Shown: positions 17,001 to 24,667 of the stretch, one piece after another
Position numbering within the stretch: the stretch's first letter is position 1
Layout: each line of letters starts with the position of its first letter
Source of the DNA: Saprospiraceae bacterium
GTDB taxonomy: Bacteria > Bacteroidota > Bacteroidia > Chitinophagales > Saprospiraceae
DNA: 64,000 nt
Assembly: GCA_022844565.1 (NCBI GenBank)
Contig: JALHLK010000007.1
Coordinates: 76,050 to 140,049, forward strand
Direction of reading: 5' to 3'
Notes under the pieces: model-generated
The model's database searches: none
Told to the model about the DNA's origin: nothing
What the model saw: the letters and a program-made list of their open reading frames with translations, nothing else
Translations under genes and position numbers: made by a program

Positions 17001-17308
17001 AAAATGGTACATCTATTGTAATTTTTCCAGAAGGTACCCGAAGTTATGATTACACATTAGGTAAATTTAAAAAAGGAGCCTTTCACTTAGCGATGGAGGC
17101 TGGTGTACCTTTGGTTCCTATCGTGTTGAAAAATGCGCATGACGTAATGCCAAGAGGTAAAAACGTGTTCAATCCGACCCTTGTAGAAGTGATCGTCCTC
17201 GAACCCGTACAAACCCACGATTGGACCCTTGCCAATATGGATGAAAAAATAGCTATCATTAGAAATCAATTTTTACACGAATTACATCAAGAAGAAACTT
17301 TGATCTGA
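14024..17308 (+). CDS. PlsB-like acyltransferase / HAD phosphatase / PlsC-like acyltransferase fusion
   Basis: A 1094-residue three-domain protein of glycerolipid synthesis. N-terminal domain: PlsB-type glycerol-3-phosphate acyltransferase with block I THKSYIDLL (HX4D, about residues 101-106), block II GVIFIRRSF, block III AIEGTRSRTGKL and block IV YVPVSIVYD. Middle domain (about 630-830): HAD phosphatase of subfamily IB with nucleophile motif FFDLDRTLIDG and YFYTDSAEDLPLL. C-terminal domain (about 870-1094): PlsC-type lysophosphatidate acyltransferase with NHQSNADLL (HX4D) and FPEGTRSYD. In mycobacteria plsB2 and the HAD-PlsC gene are separate neighbours; here they are joined. The protein could acylate glycerol 3-phosphate twice, and the HAD part might dephosphorylate the phosphatidate. 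gpsA follows after 27 bases. All key residues are present. Confidence 0.88.
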   Translation: MDNKSSHLKIKNIISDKDFQKTLSRISIQKEISLVQANIEAESYFQELYAEHDPATNIGFIETFQYLIGKGFDKNIDFDPSELKALAKLMRKHPVAFVLTHKSYIDLLVLMIILARHGLPLPYMFAGINLDLALVGKLARKNGVIFIRRSFKDNPIYKATLRFFISYLLNKQSNFMWAIEGTRSRTGKLVWPQMGILKYIAEAEHDITQNVKYVPVSIVYDLIPDVDDMTEEGRGLKKKPESIKWMINYLRKMSKGNLGKISLRIGEPAELHGDESYEVEAVNHEATISDNAISKLAFNLIQKINDITPVTTISLICNALLSKFALTKRGVESNVADLMMIIENHKEDALVDRGLAIGEGVQKALNLLIQAKIIHHQGDGLHKKYTINRTNYLQATYYANMSVHHLYQRAFIELALLKIIKTDQKNRQLDFWKEIMALRDFFKFEFFYASKEIFTTEIESELEYMLGSDSIHIFTDKVDIGEILKSQKILVAPVIINNYIEAYKVVAQGLQIWDPAIEFDEKSFIDYCLFLGEEMHWLGQIRRVEAVSKPFLQNGMRLASNLKLFPSENEDKKEATKAFNLQVDDIANRISTLQGFTLEKHGNNEYSVPVEREIIPGSKTETLTRDILEGERGAHVGAFFDLDRTLIDGFSAKNFVKSRLMSGKFTSKELISQFSGALSYATDNGNFAAMASISAKGVDGIPEQVFIEVGEEVYQKNLAQAIFAESRALVAAHISMGHTVTIVSAATPYQVEPVARDLGIDIIMCTRLEVENGKFTGKIIEPACWGEGKAIAGRQIAEKYKIDLQKTYFYTDSAEDLPLLEIVGNPRPVNPDMKLSSLAFQNDWPVMRFADTNNSKIANMVRTGLSLGVVVPALLKGISTGASNLSWEEGVESMITSIGDLGTMMAGIKLSIKGEPYLWTHRPAVFILNHQSNADLLIAIKLIKKGARGVAKKELQKMPIVGQILEAAGTIFLDRTDKEKSINALKPAVESLKNGTSIVIFPEGTRSYDYTLGKFKKGAFHLAMEAGVPLVPIVLKNAHDVMPRGKNVFNPTLVEVIVLEPVQTHDWTLANMDEKIAIIRNQFLHELHQEETLI

Positions 17309-17335
17309 AAATTAAAATAATTTAAGCAAAACATC

Positions 17336-18337
17336 ATGGAGCTCAAAATAGGTCTTTTAGGGGGTGGTTCTTGGGGAACCACAGTAGCATCTCTCACTTC
17401 CAGAAATTGTCCCACAACCATTTGGGCTCGCGACATAGATACCGTCAATGACATCAACAAAAACCACAGAAACGAAAAATACTTACCCGGACTTCAACTT
17501 CATGAATCCCTTAAGGCGAGTCAATCTTTAGAAGAGACCTTAAGAACTGCGGATGTGGTCGTAGTAGGCATCCCATCTCAGAATTGCCGATCTGTCATGG
17601 AAGAAGCTAAATCATACATTCGACCATGGGTACCGATCGTAAGCCTCACAAAAGGACTCGAACAAGGCACCAAAATGAGGATGACCGAAATTATTGAAAG
17701 TATCTATCCCCAGCATCCTGTAGGTGTATTGACCGGGCCAAATCTAGCAAAAGAAATCCTACAAGGTCAAGCAGCAGCAGCCGTTATCGCAATGGTAGAT
17801 GCAAATATTGCCACCGCACTCCAACAAGTATTCAGAACAGGGTTATTCAGAGTATACACCAATGATGATGTGATAGGTTGCGAGTTAGCAGGAGCACTAA
17901 AAAATGTAATCGCTATCGCTGTCGGTATGGGAGATGGAGCTGGGGCAGGCGATAATACGAGATCTGCAGTTATCACGAGAGGTTTAGCAGAATTGAGTAG
18001 ATTAGGTATTGCTATGGGAGGCAAACCAAGTACTTTTGCAGGCTTAGCAGGTATGGGTGATCTTATAGCCACGTGTACAAGTCCTCTGAGCAGAAATAGA
18101 TATGTTGGCATACAATTGGGCAAAGGTCGCTCAATTCATGATATAATCGCTGAAATGTCAATGGTCGCAGAAGGCGTAAAGACATGTAGTGTTGTTGCAG
18201 AATTGGCAGATCACTATCATGTAGAGATGCCCATTTCTCAAGAGGTCAATAAAGTTGTAAATGAGGCTGTTACTGCCCGAATGGCATTCAGAGGATTGTT
18301 GGGTACGAAGACACGGTCTGAGGCAGATCCTGGATAG
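17336..18337 (+). CDS. gpsA: Glycerol-3-phosphate dehydrogenase [NAD(P)+]
   Basis: GpsA reduces dihydroxyacetone phosphate to sn-glycerol 3-phosphate, the substrate of the acyltransferase encoded just upstream. The 333 residues show the N-terminal Rossmann motif GLLGGGSWGTTVA, the VSLTKGLE and LTGPNLAKEI segments, the catalytic lysine in ELAGALKNVIAIAVGM (about residue 185-200), the GDNTRSAVITRGL segment, and FAGLAGMGDLIATC with SRNRYVG at the nucleotide site. Length is normal. It lies 27 bases after the fusion gene and is probably co-transcribed with it, making the first two steps of glycerolipid synthesis one unit. Confidence 0.96.
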   Translation: MELKIGLLGGGSWGTTVASLTSRNCPTTIWARDIDTVNDINKNHRNEKYLPGLQLHESLKASQSLEETLRTADVVVVGIPSQNCRSVMEEAKSYIRPWVPIVSLTKGLEQGTKMRMTEIIESIYPQHPVGVLTGPNLAKEILQGQAAAAVIAMVDANIATALQQVFRTGLFRVYTNDDVIGCELAGALKNVIAIAVGMGDGAGAGDNTRSAVITRGLAELSRLGIAMGGKPSTFAGLAGMGDLIATCTSPLSRNRYVGIQLGKGRSIHDIIAEMSMVAEGVKTCSVVAELADHYHVEMPISQEVNKVVNEAVTARMAFRGLLGTKTRSEADPG

Positions 18338-18430
18338 AGAGAATATTAAATACTGGAGTTTCGGACATGTTTTGAATGTTCAAATTTTCAAATATTGGAA
18401 ATTTTCAAATGTTGAGAATCATAACCAAAA

Positions 18431-18459
18431 AAAGAAATATCCCTTGGTTTAAAAGGGAT
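18431..18459 (-). terminator. Hairpin terminator after the WS/DGAT gene
   Basis: ATCCCTT (18439-18445) pairs with AAGGGAT (18453-18459). Read on the minus strand the hairpin is followed by ATTTCTTTTTTT, a good U tract. It lies about 120 bases past the WS/DGAT stop, in the convergent gap with gpsA. A short direct repeat AAATTTTCAAAT occurs twice nearby, around 18380-18415. Confidence 0.5.
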
Positions 18460-18577
18460 TGGCACTATAATTAGGGCTGTTGCACTTTAAAAGATGAATC
18501 GAAATCAGTATTTAACAAACACCGAAACTTTAGTTAAATTAATTTGACAATATTTTTATTGCCAAGTTGAATTACAA

Positions 18578-20392
18578 TCAAGCTCCCAACATCTTCCCCA
18601 ATATCTTTCCCATCCTCATCGCCTGATCAAAATCTCCATCAATTTTTAATCGACCTTGAATAAACGCAGTCTGTACATCAAGTTTTCCATTAGCGATTTT
18701 TAGTAAATGTTCTTCATCAATGGTGAAGGTAGCATCTGGGTTTTCAGCTTTACCTTTCACCGCTTTGCCTGGATACACGCTGATATCTACTACCCATTCC
18801 GACTTTTCGTCACCTTTTACTACAAATTGGAAGACTCCACTTTTTGGCTTACCATTATCGGGCATAGCTTTCAGGAACTTATCCAATGAAACAAACAACT
18901 TTTCAGATTCTGGTTTTGTCTTTTTCTTGGTTGCTGGTTTTTTCTTTTTAGCCTGATGGGCTATTATTGCAGCTTCGAGTTCATTGGCAGATTCCCAAAG
19001 GTACCTAGTAAAATCATCAAGGTCAGGCATAGAATTCGCATCTGATACAGGACTGATGGTGATATGACCATCATAACTCAATATTGTTATGATCAACCCC
19101 ATGCCATCAATAATTGGAGCCGAACCCATGACTGTGATCATTTTATGTCCATTAATATAGAGAGGTATTCTTGGTCCTGGTACATTGGTGATGGCCACAT
19201 TAAAAACAGGTTTGTGAAATTCTGATATTTTGAATCTTGAATATAATCTAGCTGCTTGATTGGCTATCCCAAAAGGTATAGCATCGGCCATGCTTGAAAG
19301 TGTTTTTGCACCAATAGCTCCTTGATACGTCTTGCCTCGATTATTATTTTCATGGATAATCTCCAATCGCTCAATCGGGTCAGCAATATTAGTTGCAATT
19401 TGGACCAACATAGCAGTGATTTGATTGTCGGTTTCTAGTGAATCTTTGTCACGGGTGGATATAGGCACCATCGCTACAAGTGATTTTTCGGGCAACTTTC
19501 CTTTTTCTAATAAATATCTTCTCAATGCACCTGAACAGATACCTAACAATACATCATTGAGTGTTGTACCCATAATGTTCTTAAGATTTTGCACTCTTTC
19601 TAAGGAGAGAATAGCGGAATTCCATTTGCGTCGTGCTGAGATCAAGCCATTCAGAGGTGTGGCAGGTGCTGTAAAAGGCACAGTGGGTAGCTCACTCAAG
19701 TGCATTCTTGTCAGAAATCCTGCTTTAAGAGTAGCTTTTAATGTATTACTCACCATTTTTGGAAATTTCAGTGGGTCTTTGGCAAAACTGAGTGTACTAT
19801 TTACAATCAATGATATTTCGCTAGGTAATGGCTTTGGATTGTAAGGCTTAGGTTCAGGTATTTCTCTGCTCTCAGGTGTAAAATCCAAAAACAAGCTCAA
19901 TAATCCTGCTCCACCAACTCCATCGATAGCCACATGATGAATCTTAGATATTATGGCAATCGAACCTTTAGGCACCTGAGGAATATTATCCAAACCTTCT
20001 ACAAAAACCATTGACCACAAAGGTCTATTTTGGTCCAAGGGCTCACTAAATATCTGAGAGGCCACATCTCTGAGTTGTTTCCATGCTCCAGGCTTTGGTA
20101 GCGCTATATTCTTAATGTGCAAATCTATGTCAAAATTGGGATCATCTACCCAATATGGATAATCAACAGAAAAAGGTACGTAGACAAGTCTTTGACGTAA
20201 TTTTTCAAATTGATGGATTCGTGAGTGAACTGTATCCTTAAATGTCTTGAAGTCTATGGTGCCATCTATTATTACTACCGATCCGATATTCATTGGACTA
20301 GTGGGCGTCTCTGTGTATAAAAATGCAGCATCGATACCAGAGACAGGAGTGAGATTTTCCTTTACTAAATTTTCTACAAGCTTATTTAACAT
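18578..20392 (-). CDS. Wax ester synthase/diacylglycerol acyltransferase with C-terminal SCP2 domain
   Basis: A 604-residue WS/DGAT enzyme, which esterifies diacylglycerol or fatty alcohol with acyl-CoA to make storage lipid. The N-terminal half has PMNIGSVVII and the active-site motif HHVAIDG (HHxxxDG, about residue 150); the second half has PLWSMVFVEGLDN, NDVLLGICSGALR and TNVPGPRIPLYINGHK, the usual DUF1298-region signature. After a Lys-rich linker (about 485-505) comes an SCP2-like lipid-binding domain of about 100 residues, ending AFIQGRLKIDGDFDQAMRMG. Bacterial WS/DGATs are normally 450-500 residues, so the SCP2 fusion is unusual. I chose the ATG at 20392 over a TTG at 20434. It is convergent with gpsA. 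Confidence 0.9.
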   Translation of the reverse strand: MLNKLVENLVKENLTPVSGIDAAFLYTETPTSPMNIGSVVIIDGTIDFKTFKDTVHSRIHQFEKLRQRLVYVPFSVDYPYWVDDPNFDIDLHIKNIALPKPGAWKQLRDVASQIFSEPLDQNRPLWSMVFVEGLDNIPQVPKGSIAIISKIHHVAIDGVGGAGLLSLFLDFTPESREIPEPKPYNPKPLPSEISLIVNSTLSFAKDPLKFPKMVSNTLKATLKAGFLTRMHLSELPTVPFTAPATPLNGLISARRKWNSAILSLERVQNLKNIMGTTLNDVLLGICSGALRRYLLEKGKLPEKSLVAMVPISTRDKDSLETDNQITAMLVQIATNIADPIERLEIIHENNNRGKTYQGAIGAKTLSSMADAIPFGIANQAARLYSRFKISEFHKPVFNVAITNVPGPRIPLYINGHKMITVMGSAPIIDGMGLIITILSYDGHITISPVSDANSMPDLDDFTRYLWESANELEAAIIAHQAKKKKPATKKKTKPESEKLFVSLDKFLKAMPDNGKPKSGVFQFVVKGDEKSEWVVDISVYPGKAVKGKAENPDATFTIDEEHLLKIANGKLDVQTAFIQGRLKIDGDFDQAMRMGKILGKMLGA

Positions 20393-20670
20393 GTGGCTTA
20401 TTTTATGAGTTGTAAATATAATTAAATGTTTCAAAAAAGAATATGATTGTCAGAAAATTCAAATTTAAATGAGTTTAAATGGCATTTATTTATAAAACAT
20501 AAAATTTACAAACTTTTTGTGTTTCGTTATTTTTAAGTTAAAGTGAAGATAGAATTACCAAAAAAGTTGTGTACAGTAGTTTTAAATACTAATTTAGTGA
20601 AATATTTAATAAACTATAGTCGGGTTTTTTTTATTAAGTTAGATAGAAAGACTTAAGACAACAAAATATT

Positions 20671-22833
20671 ATGAAATTTATGAATTATAGAAGTTCCATT
20701 ATCATAGCCATTATCATTGGCTTTTTAGGTTATAAAATGTTAACTCCCACAGAGAATAACTTAACCACAATAGACGAACGAGAATCTATTATTTTAAAAT
20801 CTGTAATGTCTATGATGAATCAAGGACATTACGCTCCCAAACCGGTAGACGATGCCTTCTCTAAAGCCGTATACAAGACTTTTTTGGAGCGACTAGACGG
20901 CAATAAAAGATATTTCACGCAATCAGATTTAAAGAAATTTCAACAATATGAAACATCCATTGACGACCAAGTGAATTCTAGAACTTTGACTTTCTTCGAT
21001 ATAGTGTACGAGGTATATGAAAAAAGAATGAAAGATTCTAAATTATATTATGATGAGGTCATCGCCTTGCAACACGATTTTACGAAAAAAGAATCTATCG
21101 AATTAGATGGTGAAAAAAGTGTTTTTGCTAAGGACGAAAACGATCTAAAAGATAGGTGGAGAAAGTTGATTAAATATGAAATTTTAACAAAGACTCATGC
21201 AAAGTTTGACAAGCAAAGCAAGCCAGATTACAAAGGTGAGAAAATAGCAATAGCGGACTTGTACAAAGAATCCAACAACGAGGTTAAGAAAACATTTGAT
21301 ACTTGGTTTGAAAGAATGTCAAAACTCAGAAGATCAGATAGATTCGAGCTCTATATAAGCTCAATAACCAATTACTTTGATCCACATACAGAATACTTTA
21401 ATCCTAAAGAAAAGCAAGATTTTGATATCCAGATGGGAGGTAAAGTCATTGGAATTGGTGCTAGACTTTCTCAAGAAGGAGAATATATCAAAGTAGTGGA
21501 AGTAGTAGTAGGTGGACCAGTGTGGAAGGATAAAAGAATTGAGCAAGAAGATATCATCATTGCTGTTACCCAAAAAGGTGGCGAAAGATTAGACATCACG
21601 GGTATGAGGGTTGACGATGTTGTATTAAAAATAAGAGGTAAAGTCGGAACTGAGGTTATACTTGATGTAAAAAAGAAAGATGGAAGCATCATAAAAGTTA
21701 ACTTAATCAGAGAAGAAGTCAACACAGAAGAGACATTTGCTAAATCTGCTATCATAGATTTAAACGCAGAGCTTTACAACATTGGTTATATCTACTTACC
21801 AAAATTTTACTCATCTTTTGAAGAAGGTGGTAATAGTTGTGCTATTGATGTGGCAAAGGAAATAGAAAAATTGAAAAAGGAAAATGTAAATGGAATTATT
21901 TTAGACTTAAGAAATAATGGTGGTGGTTCATTAACCGATGTAGTCGATATGACAGGATTGTTCATTGAGTCAGGGCCAATTGTACAAGTAAAAGGCAAAG
22001 AGTCTCGCCCATTCATCAATCAAGATAAAGACAAACAAGTACAATTCACTGGACCAATTATCATAATGGTGAATCAATTTAGTGCTTCTGCATCTGAGAT
22101 TATAGCTGCGGCCATTCAAGATTATGGCAGAGGTATTGTAGTCGGTTCAACTACTTTTGGAAAAGGTACAGTACAAAGATTTTATGAGATAGATCGGTTT
22201 ATAAATGACCGAGAGGATCTTAAACCTTTTGGAAGTCTAAAAATAACAATGCAAAAATTTTTCAGAGTAAATGGCGGGTCTACACAACACAAAGGAGTAG
22301 TGCCAGATATTACCCTACCAGATATCTACAGATACATGGACTATGGTGAAAAAGAATATGAATATGGATTGGCCTATTCAGAAATCGACGCTGTCCCATT
22401 CAAACAAAATGTTGTTTTATTGGAAGACATCCCTTATTTAGTGAAACAAAGTAACGAAAGAGTAGCTAAAAATAATGACTTTTCACTCATTGAAGAGAGT
22501 GCATTGCTACGCAAAAAGAATAAAGAAATGAGTGTTTACCCACTTTCTTTCAATGGCTACAATGATTACATGAAAAAAAGAGAAGCTGAATATGATAAAT
22601 TTAAAGATCTCTTTTCTGTATCGCGTGAAAACATGAAAGTAAAAAACCCAAAAGAAGATCTTCCTAATCTAGAAGAAGCCTCTAGAAAAGCTAAGAATGA
22701 CGAATGGGTAAAAGGGTTGCAAAAAGATATCTACTTGGAAGAAACAATGTTTATCATGAGAGATATGATAAAAAATGAAAAGTCATTGGTTGCATTCACT
22801 AAAGGTTTAAAAAGTACAGAGATTAAAAATTAA
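20671..22833 (+). CDS. prc: Tail-specific carboxy-terminal processing protease
   Basis: A 720-residue periplasmic S41 protease like E. coli Prc/Tsp. One N-terminal membrane or signal segment (IIIAIIIGFLGYKML), a long helical N-domain, a PDZ domain (about 250-340, starting at GGKVIGIGARLSQEG), the S41 core with GIILDLRNNGGGSLTDV, the catalytic serine in NQFSASASEIIAAA (about residue 475) and catalytic lysine in TTFGKGTVQRF (about 500), then the Prc C-terminal helical domain. It degrades proteins with nonpolar C-termini and processes lipoproteins or cell-wall enzymes. Stands alone, with about 235 bases of AT-rich DNA before it. Confidence 0.93.
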   Translation: MKFMNYRSSIIIAIIIGFLGYKMLTPTENNLTTIDERESIILKSVMSMMNQGHYAPKPVDDAFSKAVYKTFLERLDGNKRYFTQSDLKKFQQYETSIDDQVNSRTLTFFDIVYEVYEKRMKDSKLYYDEVIALQHDFTKKESIELDGEKSVFAKDENDLKDRWRKLIKYEILTKTHAKFDKQSKPDYKGEKIAIADLYKESNNEVKKTFDTWFERMSKLRRSDRFELYISSITNYFDPHTEYFNPKEKQDFDIQMGGKVIGIGARLSQEGEYIKVVEVVVGGPVWKDKRIEQEDIIIAVTQKGGERLDITGMRVDDVVLKIRGKVGTEVILDVKKKDGSIIKVNLIREEVNTEETFAKSAIIDLNAELYNIGYIYLPKFYSSFEEGGNSCAIDVAKEIEKLKKENVNGIILDLRNNGGGSLTDVVDMTGLFIESGPIVQVKGKESRPFINQDKDKQVQFTGPIIIMVNQFSASASEIIAAAIQDYGRGIVVGSTTFGKGTVQRFYEIDRFINDREDLKPFGSLKITMQKFFRVNGGSTQHKGVVPDITLPDIYRYMDYGEKEYEYGLAYSEIDAVPFKQNVVLLEDIPYLVKQSNERVAKNNDFSLIEESALLRKKNKEMSVYPLSFNGYNDYMKKREAEYDKFKDLFSVSRENMKVKNPKEDLPNLEEASRKAKNDEWVKGLQKDIYLEETMFIMRDMIKNEKSLVAFTKGLKSTEIKN

Positions 22834-22997
22834 GTATAGTATTTTAATTGCTTACGGCTTATCAACGTACCCTTCTATCTAATTAAAAAGAGATTAATTA
22901 AAATAAAATTTAATGAACTCTGGCGATGTAGGTAGTTGGTTGAGTGTCCATTTTAAGGTGTAATCTTTTGTTTATTTTTTAAAGTCAGAAATCTAAG

Positions 22998-23789
22998 ATG
23001 AAAAAAGATCATAATCAAAACATTCGAAGAATCGGCCTTAAGTTAATAACAACAGTGCTGTTTTTAGTTGGTTTTTTAATAGGGATAGTTTTAAACCCAA
23101 CTTTACTCTATGCAAAAAAAACTACTTTTGGCAATTACACAATTTTTCATAATTCACAACTTGACAAAAATTTTATTTATCGACTCGAACAATCAAAGGC
23201 GCTCTTGCAAAAAAGCGAACTGTATGACGCCAATTTTAAACTAGAAATTTGTTTGAATGATGGGTCCCTGTATCCTAAGCTATTGGAAAATATAGTAGGT
23301 CAAGCATTTGGATTGGGCTTTTATAATAAAATCGTTTTAATGGGTAAGGTAAATTGGAAAGACAATTTCACAGAACTCAATGGTTACAAGTTTAACTTGA
23401 GTCAATTACTCGCACATGAAGCTGTTCATTGCCTACAATTTAATAAGTTTGGACTGTGGAAATCAAATCCGATGGCAAACTATCCAACATGGAAATGGGA
23501 AGGTTATCCAGAATATGTGGCAAGAAGAAAAACAGATTCTAACTTGCAAAAAAGCATAACGAGAAAAATTAACCAAGAAAATTTTCAGGAAAACGGTTGG
23601 GCAATTAGTTTTGAAGATAGAACAATTACACCGAGCGTATATTACGATGCTTGGCTTCTAATGCAATATTGCCTTGATGTAAAGAAAATGACTTACAAAA
23701 ATTTATTAAAGGATACAACAAGCCAACAAAACACAAATGCCCAAATGATGAAATGGTTTGTAACTCAAAAAATAAGCACCGAAGAATAA
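22998..23789 (+). CDS. Membrane-anchored putative zinc metallopeptidase (HExxH)
   Basis: A 263-residue protein with an N-terminal membrane anchor or signal (LKLITTVLFLVGFLIGIVLN) and a peptidase-like domain. The motif LLAHEAVHCLQFN (about residues 136-148) is an HExxH zinc site, and WKWEGYPEYVARR about 30 residues later supplies a third glutamate, as in gluzincin (M48/M61-like) folds. I do not recognise a named family. The length is short for a secreted peptidase, and the protein is alone between prc and a TetR gene. Activity is inferred from the motif only. Confidence 0.65.
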   Translation: MKKDHNQNIRRIGLKLITTVLFLVGFLIGIVLNPTLLYAKKTTFGNYTIFHNSQLDKNFIYRLEQSKALLQKSELYDANFKLEICLNDGSLYPKLLENIVGQAFGLGFYNKIVLMGKVNWKDNFTELNGYKFNLSQLLAHEAVHCLQFNKFGLWKSNPMANYPTWKWEGYPEYVARRKTDSNLQKSITRKINQENFQENGWAISFEDRTITPSVYYDAWLLMQYCLDVKKMTYKNLLKDTTSQQNTNAQMMKWFVTQKISTEE

Positions 23790-24001
23790 AAAAATATCAT
23801 TAGATGAAATTTTGAAACAGCTTTTTGTAGTTTCTATTTAGATTTCTAACTGGTCCTAAAAAAGGAAATTTCCCAATAAAAGAAAAACCAAATTTCTCAT
23901 ACTTTCTTTACTTATCTATCAAATTTCTAGGGTAATTACACCAGTTCTTCAGAAAAATCAACCTCTAAAGGACTTTTTTGTATAAATATTTGCCTACTTA
24001 A

Positions 24002-24016
24002 ATACCAATCGGTATC
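24002..24016 (+). promoter_or_regulatory. TetR operator 1
   Basis: ATACCAATCGGTATC, with palindromic ATACC/GGTAT arms. Its exact reverse complement occurs at 24638-24652, on the other side of the tetR gene. It overlaps a consensus -7 box TATCTTTG (24013-24020) directly in front of the regulator's ATG at 24024, so binding would shut off the promoter, and the transcript would have almost no leader. Confidence 0.7.
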
Positions 24017-24023
24017 TTTGTGC

Positions 24024-24620
24024 ATGCGAAATCCAGAATATACAAAAAATATTATCCTAGAGAAGGCTAGCATCCTTTTTAACTCTAAAGGATATAAGGC
24101 CACATCAATTAGCGATATAACCACCGAAACAAAAATGACCAAAGGGGCCATTTACAAACATTTCAAAAATAAAGAAGCTTTAGAAAAGGAAGCTTTTAAC
24201 CATATGCTCTCTATGGTTTCTGAACAATTGAGGGCCAAAATCAAAGCTCAACACAGTGCACCTACAAAGTTGAGAGCAATGTTGACCTTTTTTCAATCCT
24301 ATGTCAGTATGCCCATCATCAAAGGTGGCTGTCCATTGCTTAATACGGCTATCGAATTTGATGATAGCAAAGCAGAGATTAAAAAATTAGCAAGAAAATC
24401 TTTACTAGAATTTAAAAATACCATTGTTCACATTTTAAAAAATGGAAAAAAATACAATCAAATCGATGAAAACTTAGATGAAGAAAAGTTTGCATCCTAT
24501 CTATTTGCAAGTATTGAAGGCGGAATTATGGTAAGTAAGTTGTCCGGTAAAAATGATGATATCTTGGCTGTGATAGAGTATTTACATCAATCCATAAACC
24601 ATATTACAAAAGTCGTTTAA
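24024..24620 (+). CDS. TetR family transcriptional regulator
   Basis: A 198-residue TetR-type repressor. N-terminal helix-turn-helix: ILEKASILFNSKGYKATSIS, then MTKGAIYKHFKNKEAL, the recognition helix. The C-terminal half contains GGCPLLNTAIEFDD, typical of the YxaF/AcrR-like subgroup with TetR_C domains that often bind small hydrophobic or electrophilic ligands. Start: the ATG at 24024 keeps the whole DNA-binding helix; a TTG six bases earlier lies in the -7 box. The gene is bracketed by two mirror-image operators, the second in front of the hydrolase gene, so it probably controls both itself and that gene. Confidence 0.88.
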   Translation: MRNPEYTKNIILEKASILFNSKGYKATSISDITTETKMTKGAIYKHFKNKEALEKEAFNHMLSMVSEQLRAKIKAQHSAPTKLRAMLTFFQSYVSMPIIKGGCPLLNTAIEFDDSKAEIKKLARKSLLEFKNTIVHILKNGKKYNQIDENLDEEKFASYLFASIEGGIMVSKLSGKNDDILAVIEYLHQSINHITKVV

Positions 24621-24637
24621 AATTTTTTACTTATATA

Positions 24638-24652
24638 GATACCGATTGGTAT
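24638..24652 (+). promoter_or_regulatory. TetR operator 2, before the hydrolase gene
   Basis: GATACCGATTGGTAT, the exact reverse complement of operator 1, 15 bases upstream of the hydrolase ATG at 24668. Two 15-base exact copies 636 bases apart are not expected by chance and mark a shared regulator, almost surely the TetR protein between them. Confidence 0.72.
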
Positions 24653-24667
24653 ATTAAAATTTTATTT

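Noticed and set aside
18261-18452. 63-codon frame overlapping the end of gpsA
   Set aside because: It lies in another frame of gpsA and then in low-complexity AT-rich DNA.
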